42,555 nucleotides of DNA from Promethearchaeota archaeon (lineage in GTDB: Archaea; Asgardarchaeota; Lokiarchaeia; Sigyniarchaeales; SOKP01). Under the pieces are notes generated by a model. The model did no database searches, was not told where the DNA came from, and was given only the letters and a program-made list of their open reading frames with translations. Every line of letters begins with the position of its first letter. Within the stretch, counting starts at the first letter, position 1. Below are positions 1-8,309 of this stretch, in pieces. The position numbers and the translations under genes were made by a program. The stretch spans positions 1 to 42,555 of the forward strand of contig JAHPZJ010000002.1 in the NCBI GenBank assembly GCA_019058245.1, given 5' to 3'.

Positions 1-60
1 ATTTAATAATTCTCTTGTTAAGAATGTAATAATCACTTCATTTAAATCTTCAATATTCAT
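1..60 (-). CDS. N-terminus of a leftward gene running off the window
   Basis: The reverse strand has an ATG at 60 and twenty open codons to the window edge, beginning MNIEDLNEVIITFLTREL. It is divergent from the membrane protein that starts at 216, and the AT-rich gap between them could hold both promoters. The short helical, charged start would suit a small regulator, but twenty residues cannot identify a family. The call rests on an open frame with an ATG facing a promoter-like gap, so it is moderate at best. Confidence 0.4.
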   Translation of the reverse strand, partial: MNIEDLNEVIITFLTRELLN

Positions 61-180
61 TATATTCAGTTCTAATCTCAAATTCTAATTAAAATACATA
101 TCAAAAGTTATTATTCTAACTCTAATGTCTTATTCTATATAAATTAAAATTATAAATCCTCTATAACTATTAATAACTAG

Positions 181-190
181 TTATAAAAAT
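181..190 (+). promoter_or_regulatory. TATA-like box of the large membrane protein gene
   Basis: The sequence TTATAAAAAT lies 26-35 bases before the ATG at 216. That is the usual distance from an archaeal TATA box to the transcription start, so the message may be leaderless or nearly so. No Shine-Dalgarno-like sequence is visible before this ATG, which agrees with that reading. Confidence 0.5.
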
Positions 191-215
191 ATAACAGAAA
201 TCTATTTTAACATTT

Positions 216-2786
216 ATGAAGGACGAGAATTTAAGCCTTTTTTCACTATCACAGTTAACAGCAAATGAAATATTAGTGGAGGAACAGGTTGGAAAATTAG
301 AAAACGTAAGATTTAGGTACTTTAAAAGGTTTTTATCAAGTCAAAAGTTTTTTAAAAGAAAAGTTCTGATGTCAAAAATCCTTGGAGCCATTATCTTTGG
401 AATTTTACCAATAATTCCACTAATAACTTATTTTGAGATGATATCATTTATCAATGAAGGATATGTCTCAATTGAAAGGATTCTATTTGCGGGAAGTATA
501 TTATTCGGAATATATATGCTATTCCAATTTTTTAACTTTTTTCTTATGGCTATGTTGAACACTATGAAAATTTTATCAGGAACTATTTTCGAATGGCTTG
601 AAACTTTACCAATTTCAAGAACAAAATTAAAAAAATTAATTCTTCTGACAATTATTCGCAGTTTAGATATTCCACTAATAGCAATAACAGTTGCATTTCC
701 TATTATTATGCTTATTGGTACCCAAAATTTAATAATCTTCTTAATTTGTCTCGGTGTTTCAACATTGGATACAATATTCTCATTAGCTTTATTAATCCTT
801 TTTAGTGAAAGATTAAACAGAATTTTAAATATTAATAATATTGGGGCCAAAAAAACACATATTATTCGTTTATCTAATTTGGCAAGTTATATAATAATCG
901 TAGGAGGAAGTGTATTTCTAATCCAATGGGCTTTAAATTCTGCAGATAACTTTTTTTTGGCATTTGCTAGATCCCAATTTCCTACTCTTATTGTGATGAT
1001 CTTGAGTTTAATTCCTTATCCTTTTGCACCCGGATATCTCATTTCTAGTTTTATTTCTCCAAACTGGATTCCAATATCTATATGGTTTAATATTCTAATT
1101 GGATTTTGTCTTTTCTTAATTCTAGTTTACTTAATATATGAACAGTCAATTAAGGGGATCCAAAAATCTTCATTTTCTACAAATAAGATAGATAATAAAA
1201 AAAATGTAATCAAATCAAGTACACAGAAAAGCCAAATAACTATAAAAATTAGATCTCCAGTACGGGCTTTTATACGTAAAGATTACATAATAGCTTCTCG
1301 AAATCTAAAAAGTTTCTTATCATTTATAATGCCAATTATAATTGGATTCATTTTTACAATAACCTATAATACAACTAATATAAGAGGTATAACTCCCTTT
1401 AATATCGATTTCATTTATAATATGTTTGTTATTATAGGATTTAACTTAATTTTTTCAGGTATGATTATAAATGGTGTTTTAAATATAGAGGAATCTGGAT
1501 CATCAATATTAGCTGCATTACCACTTATACCACGAGATCAAGCAAAAGCAAAATTGATTTTAATGTCATTGATTCAAACAATTACAGTATTAGCACCCTC
1601 TCTAATGTATATTGGTCAAGATGTTTTTTTAAATTCTCTATTTACGGCATTATTAGCCTTGCCCTTAGTAATACTACTTTTAATTATTATGTTTGAGATG
1701 TGGATTTACCTTTTTGGGAAATCGAAAAAAATTATCATAATTGAAGAACTTAAACCTGAAAAAAGAATCCTCAAATGGACTTTGATTTTTATAATAGAAT
1801 ATTTGTTATTTATTTTGCTTCTTTTCCTTTCTTTCAATGCTTACGATGTTCAAGGGATAAGGTCTTTAATTTATTTTGAACTTTTTTTTGTATTTATTGG
1901 ATTAATTGTTGTTAGTAATATTTTTAGCAGACTTTTTTCAATTAAGAAAACTAGTATAGGCTTTAAAGAAAGAGAACTTTTTTTACCAATTAAAGGAAAA
2001 CAAACTTGGTTTACTCAACATAGTTGGATTTCAGTGATAATAATATTATTGCTAAATATTGTATTTTTATATCTAATTCCTTTATTCTCCTATTTGGTAT
2101 TCACAATTATATTTGTTGGAAGATGGCTTTTTCCTTTTATTTTTTATTTTTTTCAATTTTTCTCTTTTAATATTTTTTATGTCTTATTATGGATCGTTAT
2201 AAATCCATTAATTTTAGGAGTTCCATCTGGGAAAATGCCAATACATCATTATTTAAACAGAATAATATTCGGGGAAGTTAACCCTAATAGAAAAAAAGTT
2301 TTTCTGAGTATTATTCTTTTTATTCCATTTATTATAATTAGCTATAATATATTTAATATGGGTAGTAGTGGAATATTCTACTTCTTAGGACCTTTGGTTT
2401 TTTCGATGACATTTATCTTAATTTTCTCTTTTTATTTCTGGCAAGAATTTGCTTTTTTAGGCATAATTTTTCCCTTATCTTTGAGTAAAGTTAAAAAATG
2501 GAATGCGATTATTTTAAACTCATTAACCTTCTCCATAATTCAAATTTTGTTACTCTTTCCTAATGTTTATTTTATATATTTCAATATTTTTTGGTATCAA
2601 CAAATTACTTCCATAATTTTTTTATCATTTTTATATAACTTTTTCGCTGGTGTTTTTTATATTTTTCTTTATACTAGAACTAAGAATTTAATTATTACTA
2701 GTTCTATTGCTGTACTTTTAAGTTACTTTTTACTTAACATGATTATAGATCTGCTATTTTTGCCGAATTTTTATCGAATCTATTAA
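216..2786 (+). CDS. Large polytopic membrane protein: ABC-2-type permease fused to a degenerate CPBP-like domain
   Basis: The 856-residue protein has roughly twenty hydrophobic segments. The first ~600 residues resemble ABC-2 exporter permeases: the pattern helix, then LPIS or LPLIP, then a basic patch, then helix occurs twice (near residues 128 and 434), suggesting two tandem permease units. The last ~200 residues have the layout of a CPBP (Abi) intramembrane protease: WQEFAFLG at 742-749 where the family has EExxxR, FSIIQ where it has FxxxH, and a G-x-LYTRTKNL-x-N tail where a His precedes the Asn. Glu, Arg and both His positions are replaced, so proteolysis is unlikely. No ATPase partner lies in the window. 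The substrate is unknown. An alternative is a single uncharacterised membrane family with chance resemblance at the C-terminus. Confidence 0.75.
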   Translation: MKDENLSLFSLSQLTANEILVEEQVGKLENVRFRYFKRFLSSQKFFKRKVLMSKILGAIIFGILPIIPLITYFEMISFINEGYVSIERILFAGSILFGIYMLFQFFNFFLMAMLNTMKILSGTIFEWLETLPISRTKLKKLILLTIIRSLDIPLIAITVAFPIIMLIGTQNLIIFLICLGVSTLDTIFSLALLILFSERLNRILNINNIGAKKTHIIRLSNLASYIIIVGGSVFLIQWALNSADNFFLAFARSQFPTLIVMILSLIPYPFAPGYLISSFISPNWIPISIWFNILIGFCLFLILVYLIYEQSIKGIQKSSFSTNKIDNKKNVIKSSTQKSQITIKIRSPVRAFIRKDYIIASRNLKSFLSFIMPIIIGFIFTITYNTTNIRGITPFNIDFIYNMFVIIGFNLIFSGMIINGVLNIEESGSSILAALPLIPRDQAKAKLILMSLIQTITVLAPSLMYIGQDVFLNSLFTALLALPLVILLLIIMFEMWIYLFGKSKKIIIIEELKPEKRILKWTLIFIIEYLLFILLLFLSFNAYDVQGIRSLIYFELFFVFIGLIVVSNIFSRLFSIKKTSIGFKERELFLPIKGKQTWFTQHSWISVIIILLLNIVFLYLIPLFSYLVFTIIFVGRWLFPFIFYFFQFFSFNIFYVLLWIVINPLILGVPSGKMPIHHYLNRIIFGEVNPNRKKVFLSIILFIPFIIISYNIFNMGSSGIFYFLGPLVFSMTFILIFSFYFWQEFAFLGIIFPLSLSKVKKWNAIILNSLTFSIIQILLLFPNVYFIYFNIFWYQQITSIIFLSFLYNFFAGVFYIFLYTRTKNLIITSSIAVLLSYFLLNMIIDLLFLPNFYRIY

Positions 2787-2857
2787 TGACAGTGAAGTAC
2801 AAAATTTTAAGAATAAACCAATAAAAATAATAGATATCAAATACTTTTATAAACTGC

Positions 2858-3427
2858 ATGAATGCTAAAGTAAAAATAAGATTTTCAGGTAGAGGCGGTC
2901 AAGGTATAAAATTTTTAGGAAGTGTACTAGTTAGAGTTGCAATGGCAGCCAAATATTATGCTACACTTACTGTTGACTATACCCCTTCTGTTAGAGGAGG
3001 TCCAATATTTTGTGATGTTATTTTAGATTCCGTACCAATCTCCTATCCATTCTGTGATAAAGATGCTGATTTTTTTTTAGCAATAGATCAGAATGGACTC
3101 GAACGTGCCGCTGAATGTATATATGAAAAAACACTTTGTTTTATTGACGAGCATACAATAGCTAATGCTGATGAAGTTATCAAGAACGCTAAAATCCAAC
3201 GCGTTCCAATAACAAAACGAGCAGATGAAAATAATTTACCTAAAAGCGCTAATATACTAAGTTTAGGATTCATTTCTCAACCTCTTAAACAGAATGGTAA
3301 AATTGATTTAAAGGAAGAACATTATGAGATAGTTCTAAATAATATGCCAAAAAGTTTTAGAACCATCAATATTCGAGCGTATCAACTTGGTCAAGCTCTT
3401 TACCATGAATTAATGGATAAATCTTAA
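2858..3427 (+). CDS. korC: 2-oxoacid:ferredoxin oxidoreductase, gamma subunit (KorC-like)
   Basis: This 189-residue protein is a stand-alone gamma subunit of the pyruvate/2-oxoglutarate:ferredoxin oxidoreductase family. It opens with the family signature FSGRGGQGIKFLGSVL and continues with a VDYTPSVRGG stretch, which matches KorC proteins better than PorG. In the complex this subunit packs against the alpha and beta subunits and helps close the CoA and thiamine-diphosphate site. It precedes korD-korA-korB-hdrA on the same strand. A 194-base gap with its own TATA-like sequence separates it from korD, so it may be transcribed alone or by read-through. Family assignment is firm; the preferred 2-oxoacid cannot be read from the sequence. 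Confidence 0.9.
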   Translation: MNAKVKIRFSGRGGQGIKFLGSVLVRVAMAAKYYATLTVDYTPSVRGGPIFCDVILDSVPISYPFCDKDADFFLAIDQNGLERAAECIYEKTLCFIDEHTIANADEVIKNAKIQRVPITKRADENNLPKSANILSLGFISQPLKQNGKIDLKEEHYEIVLNNMPKSFRTINIRAYQLGQALYHELMDKS

Positions 3428-3464
3428 TAATTGGTATTTCTTTAGTTAGTCTTTATTAGATTTG

Positions 3465-3475
3465 ATTATATAAAT
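3465..3475 (+). promoter_or_regulatory. Candidate TATA box before korD-korA-korB-hdrA
   Basis: ATTATATAAAT sits in the 194-base gap between korC and the ferredoxin gene. A start about 25-30 bases downstream would give a leader of roughly 120 bases before the ATG at 3622, which has its own AGAGGA Shine-Dalgarno-like site at 3609-3614. The assignment rests on sequence resemblance and gap position only. Confidence 0.35.
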
Positions 3476-3621
3476 TTCATAAAGGCAATCTCATAAGAAG
3501 TACTCACTCATTAATAAGTTACTTATACAATGAAAAAGCAAAATTAATAGAGAATCAATTTTTTTTAACCATAAGAGAAAAAAATATATTCAGAAATGGT
3601 TTCATACCAGAGGAATTAAAA

Positions 3622-3897
3622 ATGTTAGAATCTAAACGGAAACCCATTTTACCACCTCCTATATCCGAGAAAAGTTATGAAATATTTATAGATGCGGAAC
3701 AATGCGATGGTTGTGAATTATGTTTATCATTTTGTCCAAAAGAAATAATAGAGATAAGTAAAGATAAATTCAATAGTCGTATGCTTCATTATGCTATCGT
3801 GATTAAATCTGAAGAGTGTGCAGGATGTAGACAATGCGAACGATTATGTCCTACGGTCTCTTTATATATTTTAGAATCAGATAATAAGGGGAAATAA
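3622..3897 (+). CDS. korD: 2x[4Fe-4S] ferredoxin subunit of the 2-oxoacid oxidoreductase (KorD-like)
   Basis: The 91-residue protein has two complete CxxCxxCxxxCP motifs, CDGCELCLSFCP and CAGCRQCERLCP, the hallmark of a bacterial-type two-cluster ferredoxin. It lies three bases before korA, and its Shine-Dalgarno-like AGAGGA decides the ATG at 3622. As the delta subunit it would pass electrons from the proximal cluster of KorB to soluble ferredoxin, or to the HdrA-like protein two genes downstream. About 40 residues lie between the two motifs, slightly more than in a minimal ferredoxin. Function is well supported by motif and operon position. Confidence 0.92.
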   Translation: MLESKRKPILPPPISEKSYEIFIDAEQCDGCELCLSFCPKEIIEISKDKFNSRMLHYAIVIKSEECAGCRQCERLCPTVSLYILESDNKGK

Positions 3898-3900
3898 ATA

Positions 3901-5046
3901 ATGAGTAAGGCTAATTTTAAAGAAAGAAGAATATTAACTACAGGGAACTATGCCTGTGCAGAAGCTGCGATTACAGCGGGTTGTTTATATTTTGCTGGTT
4001 ATCCAATCACACCTTCCTCAGAAATTGCTGCATATATGTCAAGAAGACTACCTGAAGTTAATGGAACATTTGTTCAAATGGAGGATGAACTTGCTTCAAT
4101 TACAAGTTGTATTGGAGCCTCTTTTACTGGAAAGAAAGTTATGACCGCAACTTCTGGACCAGGACTTTCACTTATGGCTGAAAGCATAGGTTTAGCTGTG
4201 ATGTTAGAAGCACCAACAGTTATCGTTACAATAATGAGAGGAGGTCCTAGCACAGGACAACCTACAAATGCATCTCAATCCGATATTTATCAAACGAGAT
4301 ATGCTTCTCATGGAGATTATGAAATAATTGTACTAACCCCTTCTTCAGTTCAAGAAATGTACGATTTAACCATAAGAGCGTTTAATTTGGCTGAAAAATA
4401 TCGTATACCAGTAATAGTTGCTTCAGATGGAATTGTAGGACAAATGATGGAAGTTGTCAATATACATTCAAATATTGAATTAATAGAACGTAAAAAGCCT
4501 CATGTTCCACCTGAGAAATATAACCCTTTTGAAATTTTTGATGATGATCTTGTGCCTGAAATGGCAATAGCAGGAACAGACTATTCTTTTTATGTATCAG
4601 GCTTAACTCATGATATTGAAGGCAATCCACAAATGACACCAGAAGCCGCAGAAACACTCATTAAACGACTCTGTGAAAAAATTAGAAAAGCAAGAACAGA
4701 TATTAATGATTGGGAGGAAGAATATTTAGATGATTCTGAAATTGTTATTTTATCATATGGAATCAACGCAAGGGGAATACCAGAAGTCATAGAAAAAGCG
4801 CGAAAAGAAGGATATAAAGTAGGTCTTGTACGATTAAAAAGCCTATGGCCTTTTCCTGATGAACTAATGGAAAAAATTGGGCAAATGGGCGTATCAAAAG
4901 TAATTGTTTGTGAAATGAATAATGGAATGATTATTAGAGAAGTCCAAAGATTTCGACATTTATTTAGTGTTTCAGGTATTACAATTCCTACTACCGTACC
5001 TTTTAGTCCCAAATTTATCTATAAAAAGTTGATGGAGGAGGTGTAA
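3901..5046 (+). CDS. korA: 2-oxoacid:ferredoxin oxidoreductase, alpha subunit (KorA-like)
   Basis: The 381-residue protein is a classic KorA: GNYACAEAAI near the start, the substrate-side loop GYPITPSSEIA, MEDELASI, TATSGPGLSLMAE, and RGGPSTGQPT. The C-terminal third carries the usual alpha-subunit domain II, containing VRLKSLWPFP. The protein forms the oxidative decarboxylation complex 2-oxoacid + CoA + oxidised ferredoxin -> acyl-CoA + CO2 + reduced ferredoxin. RGGPSTGQPT with PITPSSE is typical of the 2-oxoglutarate (Kor) branch and also of archaeal 2-oxoacid enzymes of wider specificity, so the substrate is uncertain. Its stop is followed by korB after three bases, and the GGAGGAGGTG at its end is korB's ribosome-binding site. 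Confidence 0.93.
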   Translation: MSKANFKERRILTTGNYACAEAAITAGCLYFAGYPITPSSEIAAYMSRRLPEVNGTFVQMEDELASITSCIGASFTGKKVMTATSGPGLSLMAESIGLAVMLEAPTVIVTIMRGGPSTGQPTNASQSDIYQTRYASHGDYEIIVLTPSSVQEMYDLTIRAFNLAEKYRIPVIVASDGIVGQMMEVVNIHSNIELIERKKPHVPPEKYNPFEIFDDDLVPEMAIAGTDYSFYVSGLTHDIEGNPQMTPEAAETLIKRLCEKIRKARTDINDWEEEYLDDSEIVILSYGINARGIPEVIEKARKEGYKVGLVRLKSLWPFPDELMEKIGQMGVSKVIVCEMNNGMIIREVQRFRHLFSVSGITIPTTVPFSPKFIYKKLMEEV

Positions 5047-5049
5047 AAT

Positions 5050-5916
5050 ATGTCCCCATCAAATCAAATTTCAATCCCTCCAGAATCAGTTTCTCATCCT
5101 TTAATGGATATGCTGAATCTAAATCGATTTATTTTTTGTCCAGGATGTTTAATAGGAACAGTAATTACGTCAATCACAAGTTGTTTAAAAGAAAGAGGAC
5201 TTACCTCAAAAGATTATGCTATTGTATCTGGTATAGGATGTACTGGGCGATCAAGTGGTTGCTTTAAAGCACCTGCCTTCCACACTACACATGGGAGAGC
5301 TATACCTTTTGCAACTGGTATAAAGTTAGCTAATCCTCGATTAAAGGTTATTGTTTTATCGGGAGATGGAGATCTCTTTGCAATAGGTGGAAATCATTTC
5401 ATTCATGCTGCTAGAAGAAATGTAGAGATCACTGTTCTCTGTGTCAATAACAATATATATGGAATGACTGGAGGACAAGTAGCCCCTACAAGTCAGATTG
5501 GTGATATTACTGCTACAACACCTTATGGAAATGCTGAACCCCCCTTCAATTTGGTAAGTCTAGCCGCAGCATCAGGAGCAACATATGTTGCCAGATGGCC
5601 AGGATATGACACACTTAGATTACAAAAAAGTATATTAAAATCCATAGATAATCAAGGATTCAGTTTCATAGAAGTACTTGCTCCGTGTTTTGTTCAATAT
5701 GGATCCAAAAATAAATTAGGTGATGCTATAGAAATGTTAGATTGGTTAAAAAACCAGATTAGGATTAAAACTGATTGGCCTCCTCATCAGGCAACTTTAG
5801 ATTACAGGAAAGGAATAATAATTTGCGGTGAATTTGTTGAAGAAGAACGTGAGGGATTTAGTAAAAAAATAGAAAAAATTCGAATTAAAGCTCAAAATAA
5901 GAAAGGAGTAAAATGA
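5050..5916 (+). CDS. korB: 2-oxoacid:ferredoxin oxidoreductase, thiamine-diphosphate-binding beta subunit (KorB-like)
   Basis: The 288-residue protein has the canonical order of a beta subunit: CPGC at residues 30-33 (cluster ligands), a further Cys in SGIGCTG, the thiamine-diphosphate/Mg motif GDGD at 105-108, then NNNIYGMTGGQ, and finally LAPC as the fourth cluster Cys. Length fits KorB (~290). A very strong Shine-Dalgarno, GGAGGAGGTG at 5035-5044, overlaps the end of korA. The gene is followed after 22 bases by the HdrA-like gene. Its normal motif order is a useful contrast to the permuted PorB at 17197-18285. Confidence 0.93.
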   Translation: MSPSNQISIPPESVSHPLMDMLNLNRFIFCPGCLIGTVITSITSCLKERGLTSKDYAIVSGIGCTGRSSGCFKAPAFHTTHGRAIPFATGIKLANPRLKVIVLSGDGDLFAIGGNHFIHAARRNVEITVLCVNNNIYGMTGGQVAPTSQIGDITATTPYGNAEPPFNLVSLAAASGATYVARWPGYDTLRLQKSILKSIDNQGFSFIEVLAPCFVQYGSKNKLGDAIEMLDWLKNQIRIKTDWPPHQATLDYRKGIIICGEFVEEEREGFSKKIEKIRIKAQNKKGVK

Positions 5917-5938
5917 ACTAAAGAAATTAAGTGAGATT

Positions 5939-8305
5939 ATGACTGAAAGTAATAATAAAACAAAAAGTGATAAAATTGGTATAGACCCTAAGATTGGGGT
6001 TTTTCTATGTAAATGCGGAAAAAATATTGGTGGAACTGTTGATATTGATCAATTAGCTAAAGAATTTGAAGAGGATCCCAGAGTTAAGTTAGTTCAAGTT
6101 AATACCTATACTTGTTCAGATCCAGGGCAAGTAGAAATCGAAACAGCAATTAAAGAGCATGGTGTTGAAAAAATTGTCATAGCGGCGTGTTCACCAAGAT
6201 TACATGGTCCAACATGGAAAAATCTTTTAAGACGCGTTGGATTGAATCCTTCATTAGTGGAAGTAGCTAATATCCGAGAACAATGTAGTTGGATACACCT
6301 TTCAGAAAAAGAAGAAGCAACTAAAAAAGCTAAAGAAATAGTTGAAATGGCCATCGCTAAAGCTGAATTATTAGAAGCTGTAGAGGATATCACTGTACCC
6401 ATTACAAAAAGAGTTTTAATAATTGGAGGAGGTGTAGCAGGAATTCAAGCTTCGTTAGATCTAGCTGATGATTATGAAGTTATTCTAGTTGAAAAATCAC
6501 CTACTATTGGAGGTAAGATGGCTCTTATTGATAAAACTTTTCCAACAATGGATTGTTCCATATGTATATTAGGTCCTAAAATGGCGGATGTAGGTAATCA
6601 TGAAAATATTACTTTAATTTCCTGTGCTGAAGTTACAAGCATATCGGGATACATAGGTAATTTTGAGGTTACTATTAAAAAACAACCTCGTTATGTTGAT
6701 GAAAACCTTTGTACTGCATGTGGAGATTGTGTCGAAGTTTGCCCAGAAAATATTGTTGATGAGTATTCTGGTAATTTAGGTTGGAGGAAAGCAATATATA
6801 TCCCATATCCACAAGCTGTACCTGCTAGTTATATAATTGATGAAAAAAGCTGTTTGGGGCTTTCTCCATTAGCATGTGGAAAATGTGTACCTGCTTGTGA
6901 AAAAGAGGCTATAATTTATGAAGATTCCGAAAAAATTTTTAATTATAAAGTGGGATCCATTATTATTGCAGTAGGATTTGAACTTTTTGATGCTTCTAGA
7001 CTCCCAGAATATGGATGGGGTAATTATCCTAATGTTATAACTACTTTTGAATTTGAAAGACTAATCAATGCAGCGGGACCCACAAATGGAGAACTTGTAC
7101 GTCCTAGTGATCTCAAAAAGCCAAAAAGAGTTGCTTTTATTAATTGTGTAGGTTCACGTGACAAGAGGTTCAATCCATATTGCTCTAATTTCTGTTGTAT
7201 GGAAAGTATAAAAGATAGCCTTTTAATTAAAGAGCATTGGCCTGATGTAGAGGTTACGATATTTTTTATTGATATTAGAGCTTTTGGAAAGGGTTTTGAA
7301 GAATTATATTCTCGATCAAGAGAAGAAGGTATTCTTTATATACGTGGGCGCCCTGGTCAAATTAGAGAAAATCCCATCAACAAAAATCTCATTATTAATG
7401 CAGAAAATATTAACACTGGAACAATTTTGTCTCAAGAATTTGATTTAGTAGTCCTTTCTATAGGATGTGAAGGTTCAAGCGATTCGATTCCATTTCCTAT
7501 TGCTAAAGATCCTAAAGGTTTTTATATCGAAGCACATCCTAAACTTAGACCTGTTGATACTCCAACAGATGGTATATTTATTGCTGGCGGAGCTGAATCA
7601 CCAAAAGATATTAGAGAAACTGTTACACAAGCAAGTGCTGCTGCAGGACGTTGTGGAAATTTGCTTGCTAAAGAAGAATTTCATGTAGAACCTTTATATG
7701 CATATGTGGATATAAATAAATGTACTAGTTGTGGAACGTGTGCTTCTCGTTGTCCTTACGGAGCCATTAGTGTCGATCGAGAAAAAAAGACACCTGCACG
7801 AATTATTCCCGTATTATGTAAAGGATGTGGAACATGCGCGGCAGATTGCCCAACAGATGCTATAACCATGACAAATTTTACAGATGCTATGATACTCAGA
7901 CAGATTGATATTGCTCTTCGCGAAAACGCTTCAAAGAAGGTATTAATTTTTGCTTGTAATTGGTGCTCATATGCAGGAGCTGATTTAGCGGGAACAAGCC
8001 GAATCCAATATCCAACTAATACTAGAATTGTTAGAACTATGTGTTCAGGACGAGTAAAAATATCTTTTATTAAACACTGTTTTGAACGCGGAGCTGGAGC
8101 TGTTATGTTGACTGGTTGTCATCCTCAAGATTGCCATTATATTTCTGGAAATGATTGGGCTATTAAGCGAGAAAAAAGAATTAGGAACTGGATGAAAAGG
8201 AATAACATTTCTGATGATAGATTTGTTATTGCATGGATATCTGCAGCAGAAGGAAAGAAATTTGCTGATTTAGTCTCACAAGTTAGTAAAGTAGCTTTAA
8301 AATAG
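5939..8305 (+). CDS. hdrA: HdrA-like FAD/iron-sulfur protein with C-terminal MvhD domain
   Basis: The 788-residue protein has an N-terminal HdrA domain with Cys motifs (FLCKCGKNIGG, YTCSD, AACSPRLHG). Next comes a Rossmann FAD-binding site GGGVAG at 163-168 and the HdrA stretch with MDCSICILGPKM. An inserted ferredoxin follows (CTACGDCVEVCP plus CGKCVPACEK), then two C-terminal [4Fe-4S] motifs from residue 595 (CTSCGTCASRCP, CKGCGTCAADCP). The last ~125 residues form an MvhD-like [2Fe-2S] domain (CNWCSYAGAD from 673, MCSGR, TGCHPQDCHY). HdrA proteins are the flavin electron-bifurcating subunit of heterodisulfide-reductase-type complexes. MvhD normally links HdrA to a hydrogenase or formate dehydrogenase. 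No HdrB, HdrC or hydrogenase gene is nearby; the neighbours are KorCDAB, so I infer coupling to 2-oxoacid oxidation. Confidence 0.92.
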   Translation: MTESNNKTKSDKIGIDPKIGVFLCKCGKNIGGTVDIDQLAKEFEEDPRVKLVQVNTYTCSDPGQVEIETAIKEHGVEKIVIAACSPRLHGPTWKNLLRRVGLNPSLVEVANIREQCSWIHLSEKEEATKKAKEIVEMAIAKAELLEAVEDITVPITKRVLIIGGGVAGIQASLDLADDYEVILVEKSPTIGGKMALIDKTFPTMDCSICILGPKMADVGNHENITLISCAEVTSISGYIGNFEVTIKKQPRYVDENLCTACGDCVEVCPENIVDEYSGNLGWRKAIYIPYPQAVPASYIIDEKSCLGLSPLACGKCVPACEKEAIIYEDSEKIFNYKVGSIIIAVGFELFDASRLPEYGWGNYPNVITTFEFERLINAAGPTNGELVRPSDLKKPKRVAFINCVGSRDKRFNPYCSNFCCMESIKDSLLIKEHWPDVEVTIFFIDIRAFGKGFEELYSRSREEGILYIRGRPGQIRENPINKNLIINAENINTGTILSQEFDLVVLSIGCEGSSDSIPFPIAKDPKGFYIEAHPKLRPVDTPTDGIFIAGGAESPKDIRETVTQASAAAGRCGNLLAKEEFHVEPLYAYVDINKCTSCGTCASRCPYGAISVDREKKTPARIIPVLCKGCGTCAADCPTDAITMTNFTDAMILRQIDIALRENASKKVLIFACNWCSYAGADLAGTSRIQYPTNTRIVRTMCSGRVKISFIKHCFERGAGAVMLTGCHPQDCHYISGNDWAIKREKRIRNWMKRNNISDDRFVIAWISAAEGKKFADLVSQVSKVALK

Positions 8306-8309
8306 TTAT

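Noticed and set aside
116..130. AACTCTAAT near the left end as another copy of the repeated motif
   Set aside because: Only nine bases match and the second half differs; in such AT-rich sequence this can be chance.
4608..5012. 134-residue reverse-strand frame inside korA
   Set aside because: It is fully covered by the well-supported korA gene and shows no motif.
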